A stretch of DNA of 64,000 bases from positions 301,811 through 365,810 of the forward strand of contig NZ_QGTR01000004.1 in the NCBI RefSeq assembly GCF_003182275.1, read 5' to 3'. Position 1 is the first letter of the stretch, and the number at the start of each line of letters is the position of its first letter. Source of the DNA: Hoeflea marina (GTDB lineage Bacteria; Pseudomonadota; Alphaproteobacteria; Rhizobiales; Rhizobiaceae). This document shows positions 52,219-60,049 of this stretch, piece after piece. The notes below the pieces were generated by a model, which saw only the letters and a program-made list of their open reading frames with translations, did no database searches and was not told the DNA's origin. Made by a program: the position numbers and the translations under genes.

Positions 52219-53724
52219 TCATTCAGGATCCTGTTGCCGCCTGACGTAGACACTTTCCGACCCGGTTTCCAAGGCGACCTCATAATTGGCCAGAATGTAA
52301 GCCATCAACTCCGGATAGTTGTTGGCGAAGGCGAGTTCCTCTCGGCGGTCGATCGCCACTGCCGAAACGATGGCTACCGGGGGCGCGGCGGCCCTGAACT
52401 GCGTCATCATCGCTGCCCGTCCCTCCGGGCTCGAGGGGTAGACGGGGAAAGTGTCATAGACTGCGGTGCGCCGTTCAAACAGCGCCAGAAAGCCGGGACA
52501 GGCGGGGGCGGCAAACAGCGTGTCGTCGGCGCCTGACCATTCATCGACGATCGCCTTGACACGCTTCAGGGTCTCGTCCGTCGCGCGCGGCAGCACAAGA
52601 CCGTTCGAGGCGACGCCGGGTTCCGCGGCCCGCCGGCGCAGCAACCGGTGGAGCGGAAACTCCGCCTCCTCTCGCAGCAGTCCGATGCTTGCCAGCAACA
52701 GCGCCAGCAGAACGACGGAAGCCCCGGCGGCTCCGAGGAAAGCTTGGCCGGATGCAGCAGCCAGAATGACCATCGGATGGATGATCTGGGCAAAATGCGG
52801 CAGGTCGGCGCGGGAAAAGGCGTGATGAAAATAGGCGAGACCCGCGCAGGCCGAGGCCAGAGCCAGGGCGCGGCTCTCTGTCGCCATGCCTGACGGCGAC
52901 AGCGCAAGAATTGCGATTGCCGCCACGCTGGCGACGGGGATGAGCGTGAAGACCGCCTTGAGCACGCCGCGCCGGATGAAGCCGTAATGGCGAAACTGCG
53001 GGGTCGTGGCCCAGACCCACGGCTTCGGCAACGCGAGATTGGTGGTGCCGCGCCGAAAGAGCGCGAAGACCTTCCTGTCCAGATAGGAACTCAGGAATCC
53101 GCTCACCCGGCTCGTCAGAACCAGCAGGACAGCACCGCCGACGGTCAATCCCGCGATGACGTCGAGAGCGGCGGCAAAGGGAGTCGCCAGAGCGCCCGAC
53201 AGGGCGACCAGAGCGGTGGCGCCCAGCAGATAGACCAGGATATTGAGCCCGAAGGCCAGCTCTATCGCGCCCAGCACCCCCAGGGCAAAGCCGCTGCCGA
53301 TCCCCAGGACCAGGGCATACATCGCGCCGCAGCAGACGATGCTGAAGAAGATTTCGATCTGCTTGTGGCGGGGGAACATCCAGCACAGGGATACACAGCC
53401 CGCCAAGGCAGCCACCATCGCACTGTTCGTCGCATGGCCCACGACCAGGACGATCAGCGCGAGCGACCCCGCCTGCACGACAGCCATCGACACGCGGACC
53501 GTGAGAATGCCCGGTCCAAGCAGACGGCACCACAGTGCGCACCAGTAATAGCGGGCCGGGTCATAGGCCCGGAAGTCACGGATCGGAACTTCCCCGCGCA
53601 GGACAGCCTGGGTGCCGTAGACGAGATACCCTTCATCGCCGAGGTTGAGCCCGTGCCGGATGTTGCTCAGCGTCGCCAATCCCAGCAGGGCCAACGGCAG
53701 CAGCAGCGCCGAAAGGTAAGCCAT
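52219..53724 (-). CDS. Polytopic membrane protein, GT-C glycosyltransferase-like
   Basis: A 501-residue protein with about ten hydrophobic segments. The first periplasmic loop has NLGDEGYLVYGTQAVLRGEV then PIRDFRAYDPARYYW; an acidic pair followed by 'G..P..D' is the usual first-loop pattern of lipid-linked GT-C (family 39/83-like) glycosyltransferases. The C-terminal ~110 residues are soluble and end the protein. ATG 53724 overlaps the methyltransferase stop as TGATG with AGGAG upstream. It is the last gene of a six-gene operon, so it may add a sugar from a lipid carrier to a periplasmic acceptor. The family assignment is tentative. Confidence 0.68.
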   Translation of the reverse strand: MAYLSALLLPLALLGLATLSNIRHGLNLGDEGYLVYGTQAVLRGEVPIRDFRAYDPARYYWCALWCRLLGPGILTVRVSMAVVQAGSLALIVLVVGHATNSAMVAALAGCVSLCWMFPRHKQIEIFFSIVCCGAMYALVLGIGSGFALGVLGAIELAFGLNILVYLLGATALVALSGALATPFAAALDVIAGLTVGGAVLLVLTSRVSGFLSSYLDRKVFALFRRGTTNLALPKPWVWATTPQFRHYGFIRRGVLKAVFTLIPVASVAAIAILALSPSGMATESRALALASACAGLAYFHHAFSRADLPHFAQIIHPMVILAAASGQAFLGAAGASVVLLALLLASIGLLREEAEFPLHRLLRRRAAEPGVASNGLVLPRATDETLKRVKAIVDEWSGADDTLFAAPACPGFLALFERRTAVYDTFPVYPSSPEGRAAMMTQFRAAAPPVAIVSAVAIDRREELAFANNYPELMAYILANYEVALETGSESVYVRRQQDPE

Positions 53725-54485
53725 CACATCTCCTGAACCGGCGCCGCCTCCAGACGTGCGCTGACAAGCTGAAAGGCCGAAACGGGGCGGAACATCGGCA
53801 TGCGGTCATAGACCCGCTCGAACGCCGCACCTGCCGTCGTGTTGCGGATGGCGGGAGGCAGGATTCCAAACCGCTGAAATTTCACGTCCGCAAATCCCGC
53901 AGCCTCGAGAGACCTGGCGGTCTTGCCGGGCGTCAGGTTCAGGATGCCTTTCTCCGCTTTCCAGGACATGGTCGGAGCCAGGGTGATCTGGATGTAGAAC
54001 AGGGCGCACCACGGGTTCGGCTCGAGGAATGTGACCTGGCCTCCCGGCTTGAGCAGCCGGGCGATCTGCTTGAACGCTTGCTGCAGATCGAACAGGTGGT
54101 GCAGCATGAAGAAGCCGACCACATGATCATAGCTGCCGAGAAGGGCGGGATCCGGGTTCAGGATGTCCCCGCAGATCGTGGCGATCCGGGCCCGGGATGC
54201 AGCCTGCCGCTTCAGTTCCTCCAGCAGCCTCGGCGACAGGTCGAGACCATCGACCTGATAGCCCGCCTCCACCAGCGGGATCGTGTATTTCCCCATGCCG
54301 CAGCCGATATCGAGAATTCGGTGTTGCGCATCAAGATTTGAGAAGGAGAGGAATTTGTCGAGGTGGTTGTTCACATAGGGCGTCGCTCCGACGAAGACGC
54401 GCTTGTTGTCCGCATGTTTGCGGCCCTCGTAATAGTCGAGTTGCACGCGGTTGTGGGCGGACTGGTCGGCATCAGGTCGCGGCAT
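53724..54485 (-). CDS. Class I SAM-dependent methyltransferase (glycan operon, second)
   Basis: A 253-residue Rossmann-fold methyltransferase. Motif I is HRILDIGCGMGKYTIPLVEA, motif II has GYQVDGLDLSPRLLEEL, and motif IV/post-I is DHVVGFFMLHHLFDLQQAFK. It lies between the glycosyltransferase (14-base overlap) and the membrane protein (1-base overlap), so it probably methylates a sugar or lipid-linked intermediate of the same pathway. Confidence 0.86.
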   Translation of the reverse strand: MPRPDADQSAHNRVQLDYYEGRKHADNKRVFVGATPYVNNHLDKFLSFSNLDAQHRILDIGCGMGKYTIPLVEAGYQVDGLDLSPRLLEELKRQAASRARIATICGDILNPDPALLGSYDHVVGFFMLHHLFDLQQAFKQIARLLKPGGQVTFLEPNPWCALFYIQITLAPTMSWKAEKGILNLTPGKTARSLEAAGFADVKFQRFGILPPAIRNTTAGAAFERVYDRMPMFRPVSAFQLVSARLEAAPVQEM

Positions 54486-55185
54486 GAAACCATCGCTCCT
54501 TCAAGACACACAGGATATTGGACAGGGCGGTGGCAAGCCGCATCCGGCCGGTATAGGTGGAGGCGCCGGAGCGGCGGAAGTCGCGCGCGACAGGGATGGC
54601 GCCCACGGCCGTGGCGTGACAACCGACAAGGCCGGCCAGATAAAAGCGCGTGTTCGGGCTTTGCGCGATTTCGTCAGCCAGGACGCGCGTCATCGCAACG
54701 AAGCCCCCGGCGCCCTTTGGCAATCGGGCAAGCTGCCGCATCAGGATCCGGTAGATCACCGAGGACAGCATGCGCAGGTCGGATTGATATCTTCCCACCC
54801 GCGTGGCGAACACCGCCTGGCACTCTCCCAGCCAAAGTTCCGCCAGCAACAGGGGAATGGCCGAGGGAGGATCCTGCAGATCGGCGTCCATCACCACAAC
54901 GCTGTCGCCGCTGCAGGCCCGCAGACCTTTGCGGATCGCCGCCTGCTGTCCGGCGTTGGTCTCGTTGGTGATGACCTTGATGTCTGAGTGTTGTGCCTGC
55001 AGAGCCCCCAGGATCTCGGCGGACCGGTCACTGCTGGCATCGTCGACGAAGACGAATTCCGGCGCCACATCCAGAGTGGCCAGCGCGGCGCCGATCTCCT
55101 GGTGCAGCGTGGCCAGCGTATCGGCGTTCTGGAAAACCGGGATCACGATCGACACGAGCCTACCCTTCACGGCCGCTCCTGTCAT
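54472..55185 (-). CDS. Family 2 glycosyltransferase
   Basis: A 237-residue GT-A glycosyltransferase: LVSIVIPVFQNADTLATLHQ at the start, FVFVDDASSDRSAEIL, and the DxD-type metal site VVVMDADLQDPPSAIPLLL. It resembles dolichol-phosphate or undecaprenyl-phosphate sugar transferases (DPM1/ArnC-like) but lacks their C-terminal membrane helices. ATG 55185 has no good ribosome binding site; GTG 55170 has AGGAG five bases upstream and may be the real start. It overlaps both neighbours. Likely role: transfer of a nucleotide sugar to a polyprenyl phosphate. Confidence 0.87.
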   Translation of the reverse strand: MTGAAVKGRLVSIVIPVFQNADTLATLHQEIGAALATLDVAPEFVFVDDASSDRSAEILGALQAQHSDIKVITNETNAGQQAAIRKGLRACSGDSVVVMDADLQDPPSAIPLLLAELWLGECQAVFATRVGRYQSDLRMLSSVIYRILMRQLARLPKGAGGFVAMTRVLADEIAQSPNTRFYLAGLVGCHATAVGAIPVARDFRRSGASTYTGRMRLATALSNILCVLKERWFHAAT

Positions 55186-56080
55186 GACTGATCAGATCCA
55201 GCAGGCCCGCTCTCAGATCCATGGTGGCGGACCAGCCCGGCAATGGGCTTGCTGTTTCCGTGTCCGGCTGACCGCGGTGCGTGTCCCAGGCCCGTGCCGG
55301 CGCCGACCCCGGCTCCGTCCTGAGATCGGCACCGGTGAGCTCCGCGACAAGGGCGATGACCTCCGCCACCGACCAGAGGCGCCCCGTTGCGATCTCGGCC
55401 GAGAACTGGTCCGGCTGGTGTGCCTGCGCGGCATGCCGGCACGCGGAGACAACATCGGACACATGCACGTAATCCCGGCGTGCGGTTGACGGCGCAAGCG
55501 GCATGGCGCTGCCACGGGCAGCATGGCGCAACGCGGTTGGAATGAGCTTCCCCTCGCCCTGCAGCGGACCATAGACGTAGTCGGTGCGCAGGCAGGCCAA
55601 GGGGATGCGGTGCTCCCGCGCATGCTGCCGCAGGAGGATACCGGCGGCGGCGCGGCTTGCGCCATAGTCATTTGCGGCCGTGCCCGTGGCCGGATCAATC
55701 CGCTCGAGCGCGCTGCCCAGACTGACGAAGCGCCGGCAATCGATCTCGCCTGAGGCCCGCAGCAGGTTCATCGCCCCAGCGACATTGACCGCCAGCAGCC
55801 GATCCCAATCGCCCGTCTGCCGGCTGACGGCCAGGTGAAACACAAACTCCGGCCGGATCCGGTGTACCGCATCGCGGGTCGCCGCGTGATCGGTCAGGTC
55901 GACGCCGACAATGCGCGGCGCGGTCTGCAGGCGATCCAGACGGTCCATCGAGGATCCGGCTCTCACCATCGCATGCACATCCGCCCCGGCCTGCAGCAAT
56001 GCCGCGGTCAGATGGGCCCCGATGAACCCGTTGGCTCCGGTGACCAGGACGGCTCTGCCACTGAGATCAGACTCTGGCAT
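55160..56080 (-). CDS. NAD(P)-dependent epimerase/dehydratase (extended SDR)
   Basis: A 306-residue extended SDR. The NAD motif is AVLVTGANGFIGAHLTAALL, with acidic stretches typical of sugar nucleotide enzymes. The YxxxK pair of the active site is replaced by YGASRAAAG, so the usual Lys is Arg; if correct, catalysis may be altered or the proton relay different. ATG 56080 has AGGAG upstream. It overlaps the aldolase and glycosyltransferase genes. Probable role: a nucleotide-sugar reductase or epimerase providing the sugar for the next gene. Confidence 0.82.
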   Translation of the reverse strand: MPESDLSGRAVLVTGANGFIGAHLTAALLQAGADVHAMVRAGSSMDRLDRLQTAPRIVGVDLTDHAATRDAVHRIRPEFVFHLAVSRQTGDWDRLLAVNVAGAMNLLRASGEIDCRRFVSLGSALERIDPATGTAANDYGASRAAAGILLRQHAREHRIPLACLRTDYVYGPLQGEGKLIPTALRHAARGSAMPLAPSTARRDYVHVSDVVSACRHAAQAHQPDQFSAEIATGRLWSVAEVIALVAELTGADLRTEPGSAPARAWDTHRGQPDTETASPLPGWSATMDLRAGLLDLISHDRSGREG

Positions 56081-56882
56081 TGGACTCCTGCAGCGCCTCG
56101 ATCGCCGCGACCATCTCGCGGTGTTGCCCTTGCACGGCGGACGCACCCCGCCCTCGCGCTTCGCTCAGCGCCCTGCGCATGCGCAGCAGCGCGGCCGCCG
56201 GATCCATGTCGGCCGTGTCGCGGTAAAAGGACCGGCGCAGGAACGAGAACCCGCAGTCCAGCCGCGCCATCTCCGCGTACAGATGCCTGGCGGGCAGCGG
56301 CGCACCCAACTCCGGCAGCGTCAGCCCTCCGAACCCGAAGGGCATGCCGGAGCAGCGCTGCCGCAGCGCCGGCAGCAGACCGTCGGCAAGCGGTGCAAAG
56401 ATGCTGTCCGATTTTCGGTCGATGCGAAGATCGTTCAGCCCGACATAGATGCGCCCGATCGGCAAGGCGCACAGCGCCTCGACATGCCGGGTCGCCTCCA
56501 CGGTCTCGATCATCACCATGATCCGGCAGAGGTCTTCGGCAATTCGGGCAATGCGCTCCACCTGCTCGGGAGCTCGAACCATCGGAACGATGATCTCGTC
56601 CGCGCCGCTCTCGATGATGCCCGACAGTTCTTCCTCTGAGGCATCCGGACCGCTGAGCCGGCAGAGAATGAAGCCCTTTGTCCGGTCGCGCAGGCGTCGA
56701 ATGTCTTCGATGCGATGGGCATTGATTTCGGTATCGAAACCGGCCTGCCGGTGGTGCTTTCCCGAGTGCTCGAGATCGACAATGATGCCCGAGACGCCCG
56801 CCTCGAGAAAATCACAGGAAAGCTGGACCTCCCGGTGAAACAGCAGCAGGTCGAATGCTTCAAATTTCGTGGGCAATGACAT
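56067..56882 (-). CDS. HpcH/HpaI aldolase-family protein
   Basis: A 271-residue TIM-barrel protein of the aldolase/citrate lyase family. Supporting segments: GVSGIIVDLEHSGKHHRQAG, IVPMVRAPEQVERIARIAED, metal-ligand MVMIETVEATRHVEAL and IGRIYVGLNDLRIDRKSDSI. It sits within a glycan-type operon, overlapping the epimerase gene by 14 bases, which suggests it makes or cleaves a keto-acid building block, perhaps for an unusual sugar. That is inference; catalytic competence is not certain. Confidence 0.76.
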   Translation of the reverse strand: MSLPTKFEAFDLLLFHREVQLSCDFLEAGVSGIIVDLEHSGKHHRQAGFDTEINAHRIEDIRRLRDRTKGFILCRLSGPDASEEELSGIIESGADEIIVPMVRAPEQVERIARIAEDLCRIMVMIETVEATRHVEALCALPIGRIYVGLNDLRIDRKSDSIFAPLADGLLPALRQRCSGMPFGFGGLTLPELGAPLPARHLYAEMARLDCGFSFLRRSFYRDTADMDPAAALLRMRRALSEARGRGASAVQGQHREMVAAIEALQESNARV

Positions 56883-56887
56883 CGGGC

Positions 56888-57637
56888 TCAGGGCTTTCTT
56901 GCCAGCACGACCAGCGACGACCCGAAGGGCATGGCCAATCCCAGGGCGTCGATGCGACCCTCCAGACGGTTCACTGCCCGAAAGGCGGCATTCATCAGGC
57001 GCGGCGGAAAATCTTCCATGTCACGCGTTGCCGACGACCTGCGGCCAAACATGCGCGACAGGACCACCAGCGGAAACAGGAGGCACTGGTAATAGCGGAT
57101 TCTGCTCACCTTAAGTCCGGCCGCCTCGACCACCTCGCGGATCTGGGCGCTGGAATAGCGACGCAGATGCCCCGCGTCCTCGTCGCGAACGCTCCACAAC
57201 CATTGGAAGGCCGGCACCGTGACGAGGATATGGCCGCCGGGCTTCAGGACACGCCGCGCCTCGGAGAGCGTCGGCAGATCCGGCACGTGCTCGATCACAT
57301 CCAGCGCGAACATGAGATCGATGGAGTTGTCATCGAACGGCAGGCTGGCGACATCGCCGGCTATGAGCTGCGTGTTGGAGTCAAACGCCGCGGAATCGAC
57401 CTGGCCCGCATACTGGTCGATTCCGAAGACCTTCCGCGCGTATCCCGACCACGCCCTGAGATGGGTGCCCGGTCCGCATCCGATGTCCAGAGCCGTGTCG
57501 ACGGCCCGACCTCCGAGGGACGTCAGCGCATTCGCAATCATCATCCGGCGTCCGGCATACCAAAAGTGGTCAGCCTGCATGTCCTGCAGGACCCTGAACC
57601 GTTCGAGCGTGAATGGGAGCGATTTCGCCATATGCAT
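56888..57637 (-). CDS. Class I SAM-dependent methyltransferase (glycan operon, first)
   Basis: A 249-residue methyltransferase: motif I VDTALDIGCGPGTHLRAWSG, post-motifs VFGIDQYAGQVDSA, FDDNSIDLMFALDVIEHVPD and RRVLKPGGHILVTVPAFQWL. A C-terminal section with hydrophobic YYQCLLFPLVVLSRMFGRRS is seen in methyltransferases of polysaccharide and lipid clusters. It begins the operon. Start ATG 57637 is chosen; TTG 57640 and ATG 57631 are alternatives and none has a strong ribosome binding site. Confidence 0.85.
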   Translation of the reverse strand: MHMAKSLPFTLERFRVLQDMQADHFWYAGRRMMIANALTSLGGRAVDTALDIGCGPGTHLRAWSGYARKVFGIDQYAGQVDSAAFDSNTQLIAGDVASLPFDDNSIDLMFALDVIEHVPDLPTLSEARRVLKPGGHILVTVPAFQWLWSVRDEDAGHLRRYSSAQIREVVEAAGLKVSRIRYYQCLLFPLVVLSRMFGRRSSATRDMEDFPPRLMNAAFRAVNRLEGRIDALGLAMPFGSSLVVLARKP

Positions 57638-57740
57638 CAATCCGTGCGAGCCTCACACGCCCACCGCACTGGCGTTACCGGAAACCCCCGGGCGTGTCGA
57701 TCAATAGTTGAGCCTCCCCTTTGCCGAAAACCCGGCAAGA

Positions 57741-57830
57741 CGGCTCGCGCTTGCAGCCCGGTCACCGGGGCCACAGCCTCGCCCTTCGAGGCTGTGGGGC
57801 GGCGGGGCCGCCGCGGCAGCGCTTCAGGGT
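57741..57830 (+). repeat. REP-related element with strong hairpin
   Basis: CCACAGCCTCG (57771-57781) and CGAGGCTGTGG (57787-57797) make a perfect 11-bp stem with a five-base loop. The flanking GCAGCCCGGTCACCGGGGCC matches the element near 52033. It lies between the GntR gene 3' end and the glycan operon start, and may act as the GntR terminator. No gene is seen in 57638-57899. Confidence 0.65.
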
Positions 57831-57899
57831 ATCGCCGAGGACGATGGCCTGCCCGGGTCGGGGAGAAGAGACCGCCACCGGCGATGCAAAGTCGTCGGA

Positions 57900-58610
57900 T
57901 TACCGCTGGTCCCCGAACAGTCTGACAAGGTCGACATTGTTCTTGCGTCCCCTGCTCAGGTCCAGATTCGCCTGAATGTGCCCGAGATGTTCCGTCATCA
58001 ACCGTGACGCCGCTTCGCCGTTGCCGGTGCGCAGCGCTTCGAGAATCAGCGAGTGGTCGTCGTCCCGGCAGTTCGCGGTGCCCGGCGCGCCGAAGATGCC
58101 GATGATCAGCGACGTCCTGGTGACCAGTTCCTTGATCATCCGTTCCATCACGCTGTTGGCGGCGATGCTGGCAAGCACGACATGGAACTGGCCGGAGAGC
58201 CGGATGGCCTCGTGGCGATTGTCCGATCGATGCGCCTGGTGCTCCTTTTCCAGATGCGCGCGCAGCATCGCCAGATCGGTCTCGTTGGCCCGTTCGGCAG
58301 CCAGCACCGCAACGTTGGGCTCGATCATCAGCCGCGATTCGAAGATCTCGCGCGCCTGTTCGGCAGTCGGACTGGAAACGAAGGCGCCCCGGTTCGACCG
58401 CAGATCGACCACCTCGCGGCTGGCAAGCAGCAGCAGGCTGCGGCGGATGCGCATGCGGCCGACGCCGAAGGCCTCGCACAGCGCCGATTCCGAGAGTTTC
58501 GCGCCCGGCGGCAGCCGCTGGTCGATGACCGCATCAAAGATCTGATCGACGATCTGGGCTTCGGTGAGCTCGGGGCTTGCGCTTTCCGAAGACGTTTCAT
58601 CCACAAGCAT
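57900..58610 (-). CDS. GntR family (FadR/FCD) transcriptional regulator
   Basis: A 236-residue regulator. The N-terminal winged HTH (QIVDQIFDAVIDQRLPPGAK, then LCEAFGVGRMRIRRSLLLLA) is followed by an all-helical FCD ligand domain (EIFESRLMIEPNVAVLAAER; SGQFHVVLASIAANSVMERM), with metal-ligand His residues near FHVVLA and HSLILEAL. GGAAG precedes ATG 58610. It is divergent from the binding-protein gene of transporter system 2, with palindromes between them, so it most probably controls that operon. Confidence 0.88.
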   Translation of the reverse strand: MLVDETSSESASPELTEAQIVDQIFDAVIDQRLPPGAKLSESALCEAFGVGRMRIRRSLLLLASREVVDLRSNRGAFVSSPTAEQAREIFESRLMIEPNVAVLAAERANETDLAMLRAHLEKEHQAHRSDNRHEAIRLSGQFHVVLASIAANSVMERMIKELVTRTSLIIGIFGAPGTANCRDDDHSLILEALRTGNGEAASRLMTEHLGHIQANLDLSRGRKNNVDLVRLFGDQR

Positions 58611-58702
58611 GACGACTTCCGATTCGGCGGGATTGCGATATCCGCTATAGCATAGCGCTCGGCGATGACAATTCACAGCGCTGTCGACAATCCTGTTGAC
58701 AG

Positions 58703-58716
58703 TTTTGTTAACAAAA
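58703..58716 (+). promoter_or_regulatory. Perfect 14-bp palindrome in the gntR / transporter promoter
   Basis: TTTTGTTAACAAAA is perfectly symmetric and AT-rich. A TTGACA (-35-like) hexamer at 58696-58701 lies directly upstream, and a second imperfect dyad (CTGTCGAC...GTTGACAG, 58681-58702) is adjacent. A GntR dimer bound here would cover the promoter of the binding-protein gene. Confidence 0.68.
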
Positions 58717-58786
58717 TGCTTGTCTGCAATGACCACGCTCGGAGACTCCGGGAAGAGGACGTGGAACTGTTTTGGGAGGATACCAA

Positions 58787-59974
58787 ATGAAACGTCGCGC
58801 CTTGCTCATCTCCACCGCCCTCGTGGCCGTGGCGAGCCTTTCCTTCAGCGGATCGGCCTTTGCAGAAAATCCAGTGCTCAAGATCGGATTCGTGGGGGTG
58901 ACCAGCGGTCCCGCCGCGGCCTGGGGCACATCGAACCAGCGATCGATGGAAACGCGTGCCGCGTGGATCAACGAAACCGGCGGCGTCGACATCGGCGGCA
59001 CGGTCTACAATGTCGAGATTGTCGCCTTCGATGACCAGAAGGACCCCAAGCGGGCGATCGCCGGCATGGAGAAGATGGCGCAGGAAGGCATCCACTACGT
59101 GGTCGGCCCCAATGTCGACGACGGCGCCGCGGCGGTCCGCCCGGTGGCGGAGCAGAACGGGATCATCTATTTCCCCTATGCCTTCCCCAAGTCGCTCTAC
59201 CAGGCACCGGCCTCGAACGCCGTGCTGGGCATGGTGGCCAACTACCAGTCCGGACCGGCGATCTACAAATACCTGATTGAAAAGAACGGCATCAAGAAGG
59301 TGGCGTTTGTCGCGGCCAACGAATCCGACCCGCTGTCGCAGCGCGACGGCGGCGTTGCCGCGGCCAAGGAACTCGGTCTCGAAGTGGTCTCCGACAGCAT
59401 CACCTACCAGGTGGACACCACCGACTTCACGCCGGTGCTGCTCCCGGCCATCAAGGCCCAGCCCGACCTTCTGGTGCTCTCGGGGGTTTCGCCCGCCAAT
59501 GCGCCGCAGTTGATCCGGTCTGCCCGGGAACTGGGCTACGAGGGTCTGATCTCGACCGAAACCGCCCAGGACGCGGGCGTGCTCCAGGAGGGCGCGGGTG
59601 AGCTGGCCAACGGCTTCATCTCGGTCGGCGGCGCCTCGACGCCGGAACTCGCCTCGGACCAGATGCGCGAGTTCGTCGACCGCTACACCAAGATGTTCGG
59701 CGAATACAACGACGAGTCCAACACCAAGGTCTATGCGCTCGAATACATCCTCGAGACGCTGAAGGCGAACCCGGCGGCGATCACCGACGTCGAGGCGTTC
59801 AAGACGACGATGGACACGTTCGAGGCGCCGAACCCCTACATGACGGGCGACGCCAAGCTCACCTATGTCGGCACGTCCTCGTTCGGGCAGAAACGGCAGC
59901 TGTCGGTGCCGCTGGTGGTCAACGAGTACAAGGACGGCGGCTTCATGACGCTGTTCGTGGCGCAGGTCGACTGA
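58787..59974 (+). CDS. HAAT-type periplasmic substrate-binding protein, system 2
   Basis: A 395-residue binding protein. The signal peptide (ALLISTALVAVASLSFSGSA, then FA) precedes a type I periplasmic fold (LKIGFVGVTSGPAAAWGTSN; VGPNVDDGAAAVRPVAEQNG; VAFVAANESDPLSQRDGG). GGGAGGA lies six bases before ATG 58787. It is unlike the system 1 binding protein in sequence. The regulator and the racemase-family gene in the same operon point to a nitrogenous ligand such as a hydantoin, ureide or modified amino acid, but no residue proves this. Confidence 0.88.
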   Translation: MKRRALLISTALVAVASLSFSGSAFAENPVLKIGFVGVTSGPAAAWGTSNQRSMETRAAWINETGGVDIGGTVYNVEIVAFDDQKDPKRAIAGMEKMAQEGIHYVVGPNVDDGAAAVRPVAEQNGIIYFPYAFPKSLYQAPASNAVLGMVANYQSGPAIYKYLIEKNGIKKVAFVAANESDPLSQRDGGVAAAKELGLEVVSDSITYQVDTTDFTPVLLPAIKAQPDLLVLSGVSPANAPQLIRSARELGYEGLISTETAQDAGVLQEGAGELANGFISVGGASTPELASDQMREFVDRYTKMFGEYNDESNTKVYALEYILETLKANPAAITDVEAFKTTMDTFEAPNPYMTGDAKLTYVGTSSFGQKRQLSVPLVVNEYKDGGFMTLFVAQVD

Positions 59975-59996
59975 CCTTTTCGCAAGAGTGTCGTAC

Positions 59997-60028
59997 GGCG
60001 TCCGGCCCGCAACCGCCGGCCGGACGCC
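59997..60028 (+). terminator. Hairpin between binding-protein and LivH genes, system 2
   Basis: GGCGTCCGGCC and GGCCGGACGCC form a perfect 11-bp stem with a ten-base loop, 22 bases after the binding-protein stop and 21 bases before livH. It probably limits read-through or protects the upstream mRNA end, so more binding protein than permease is made. Confidence 0.72.
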
Positions 60029-60049
60029 CGCCGCAACCAAGGCTTTCCC

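Noticed and set aside
52108-52536. A 142-residue plus-strand frame overlapping the glycan operon end
   Set aside because: Mostly antisense to the membrane protein gene and partly in a REP-like element; no domain support.
58772-58786. Earlier start for the system 2 binding protein
   Set aside because: The extra residues lie over the ribosome binding site GGGAGGA, which places the start at 58787.
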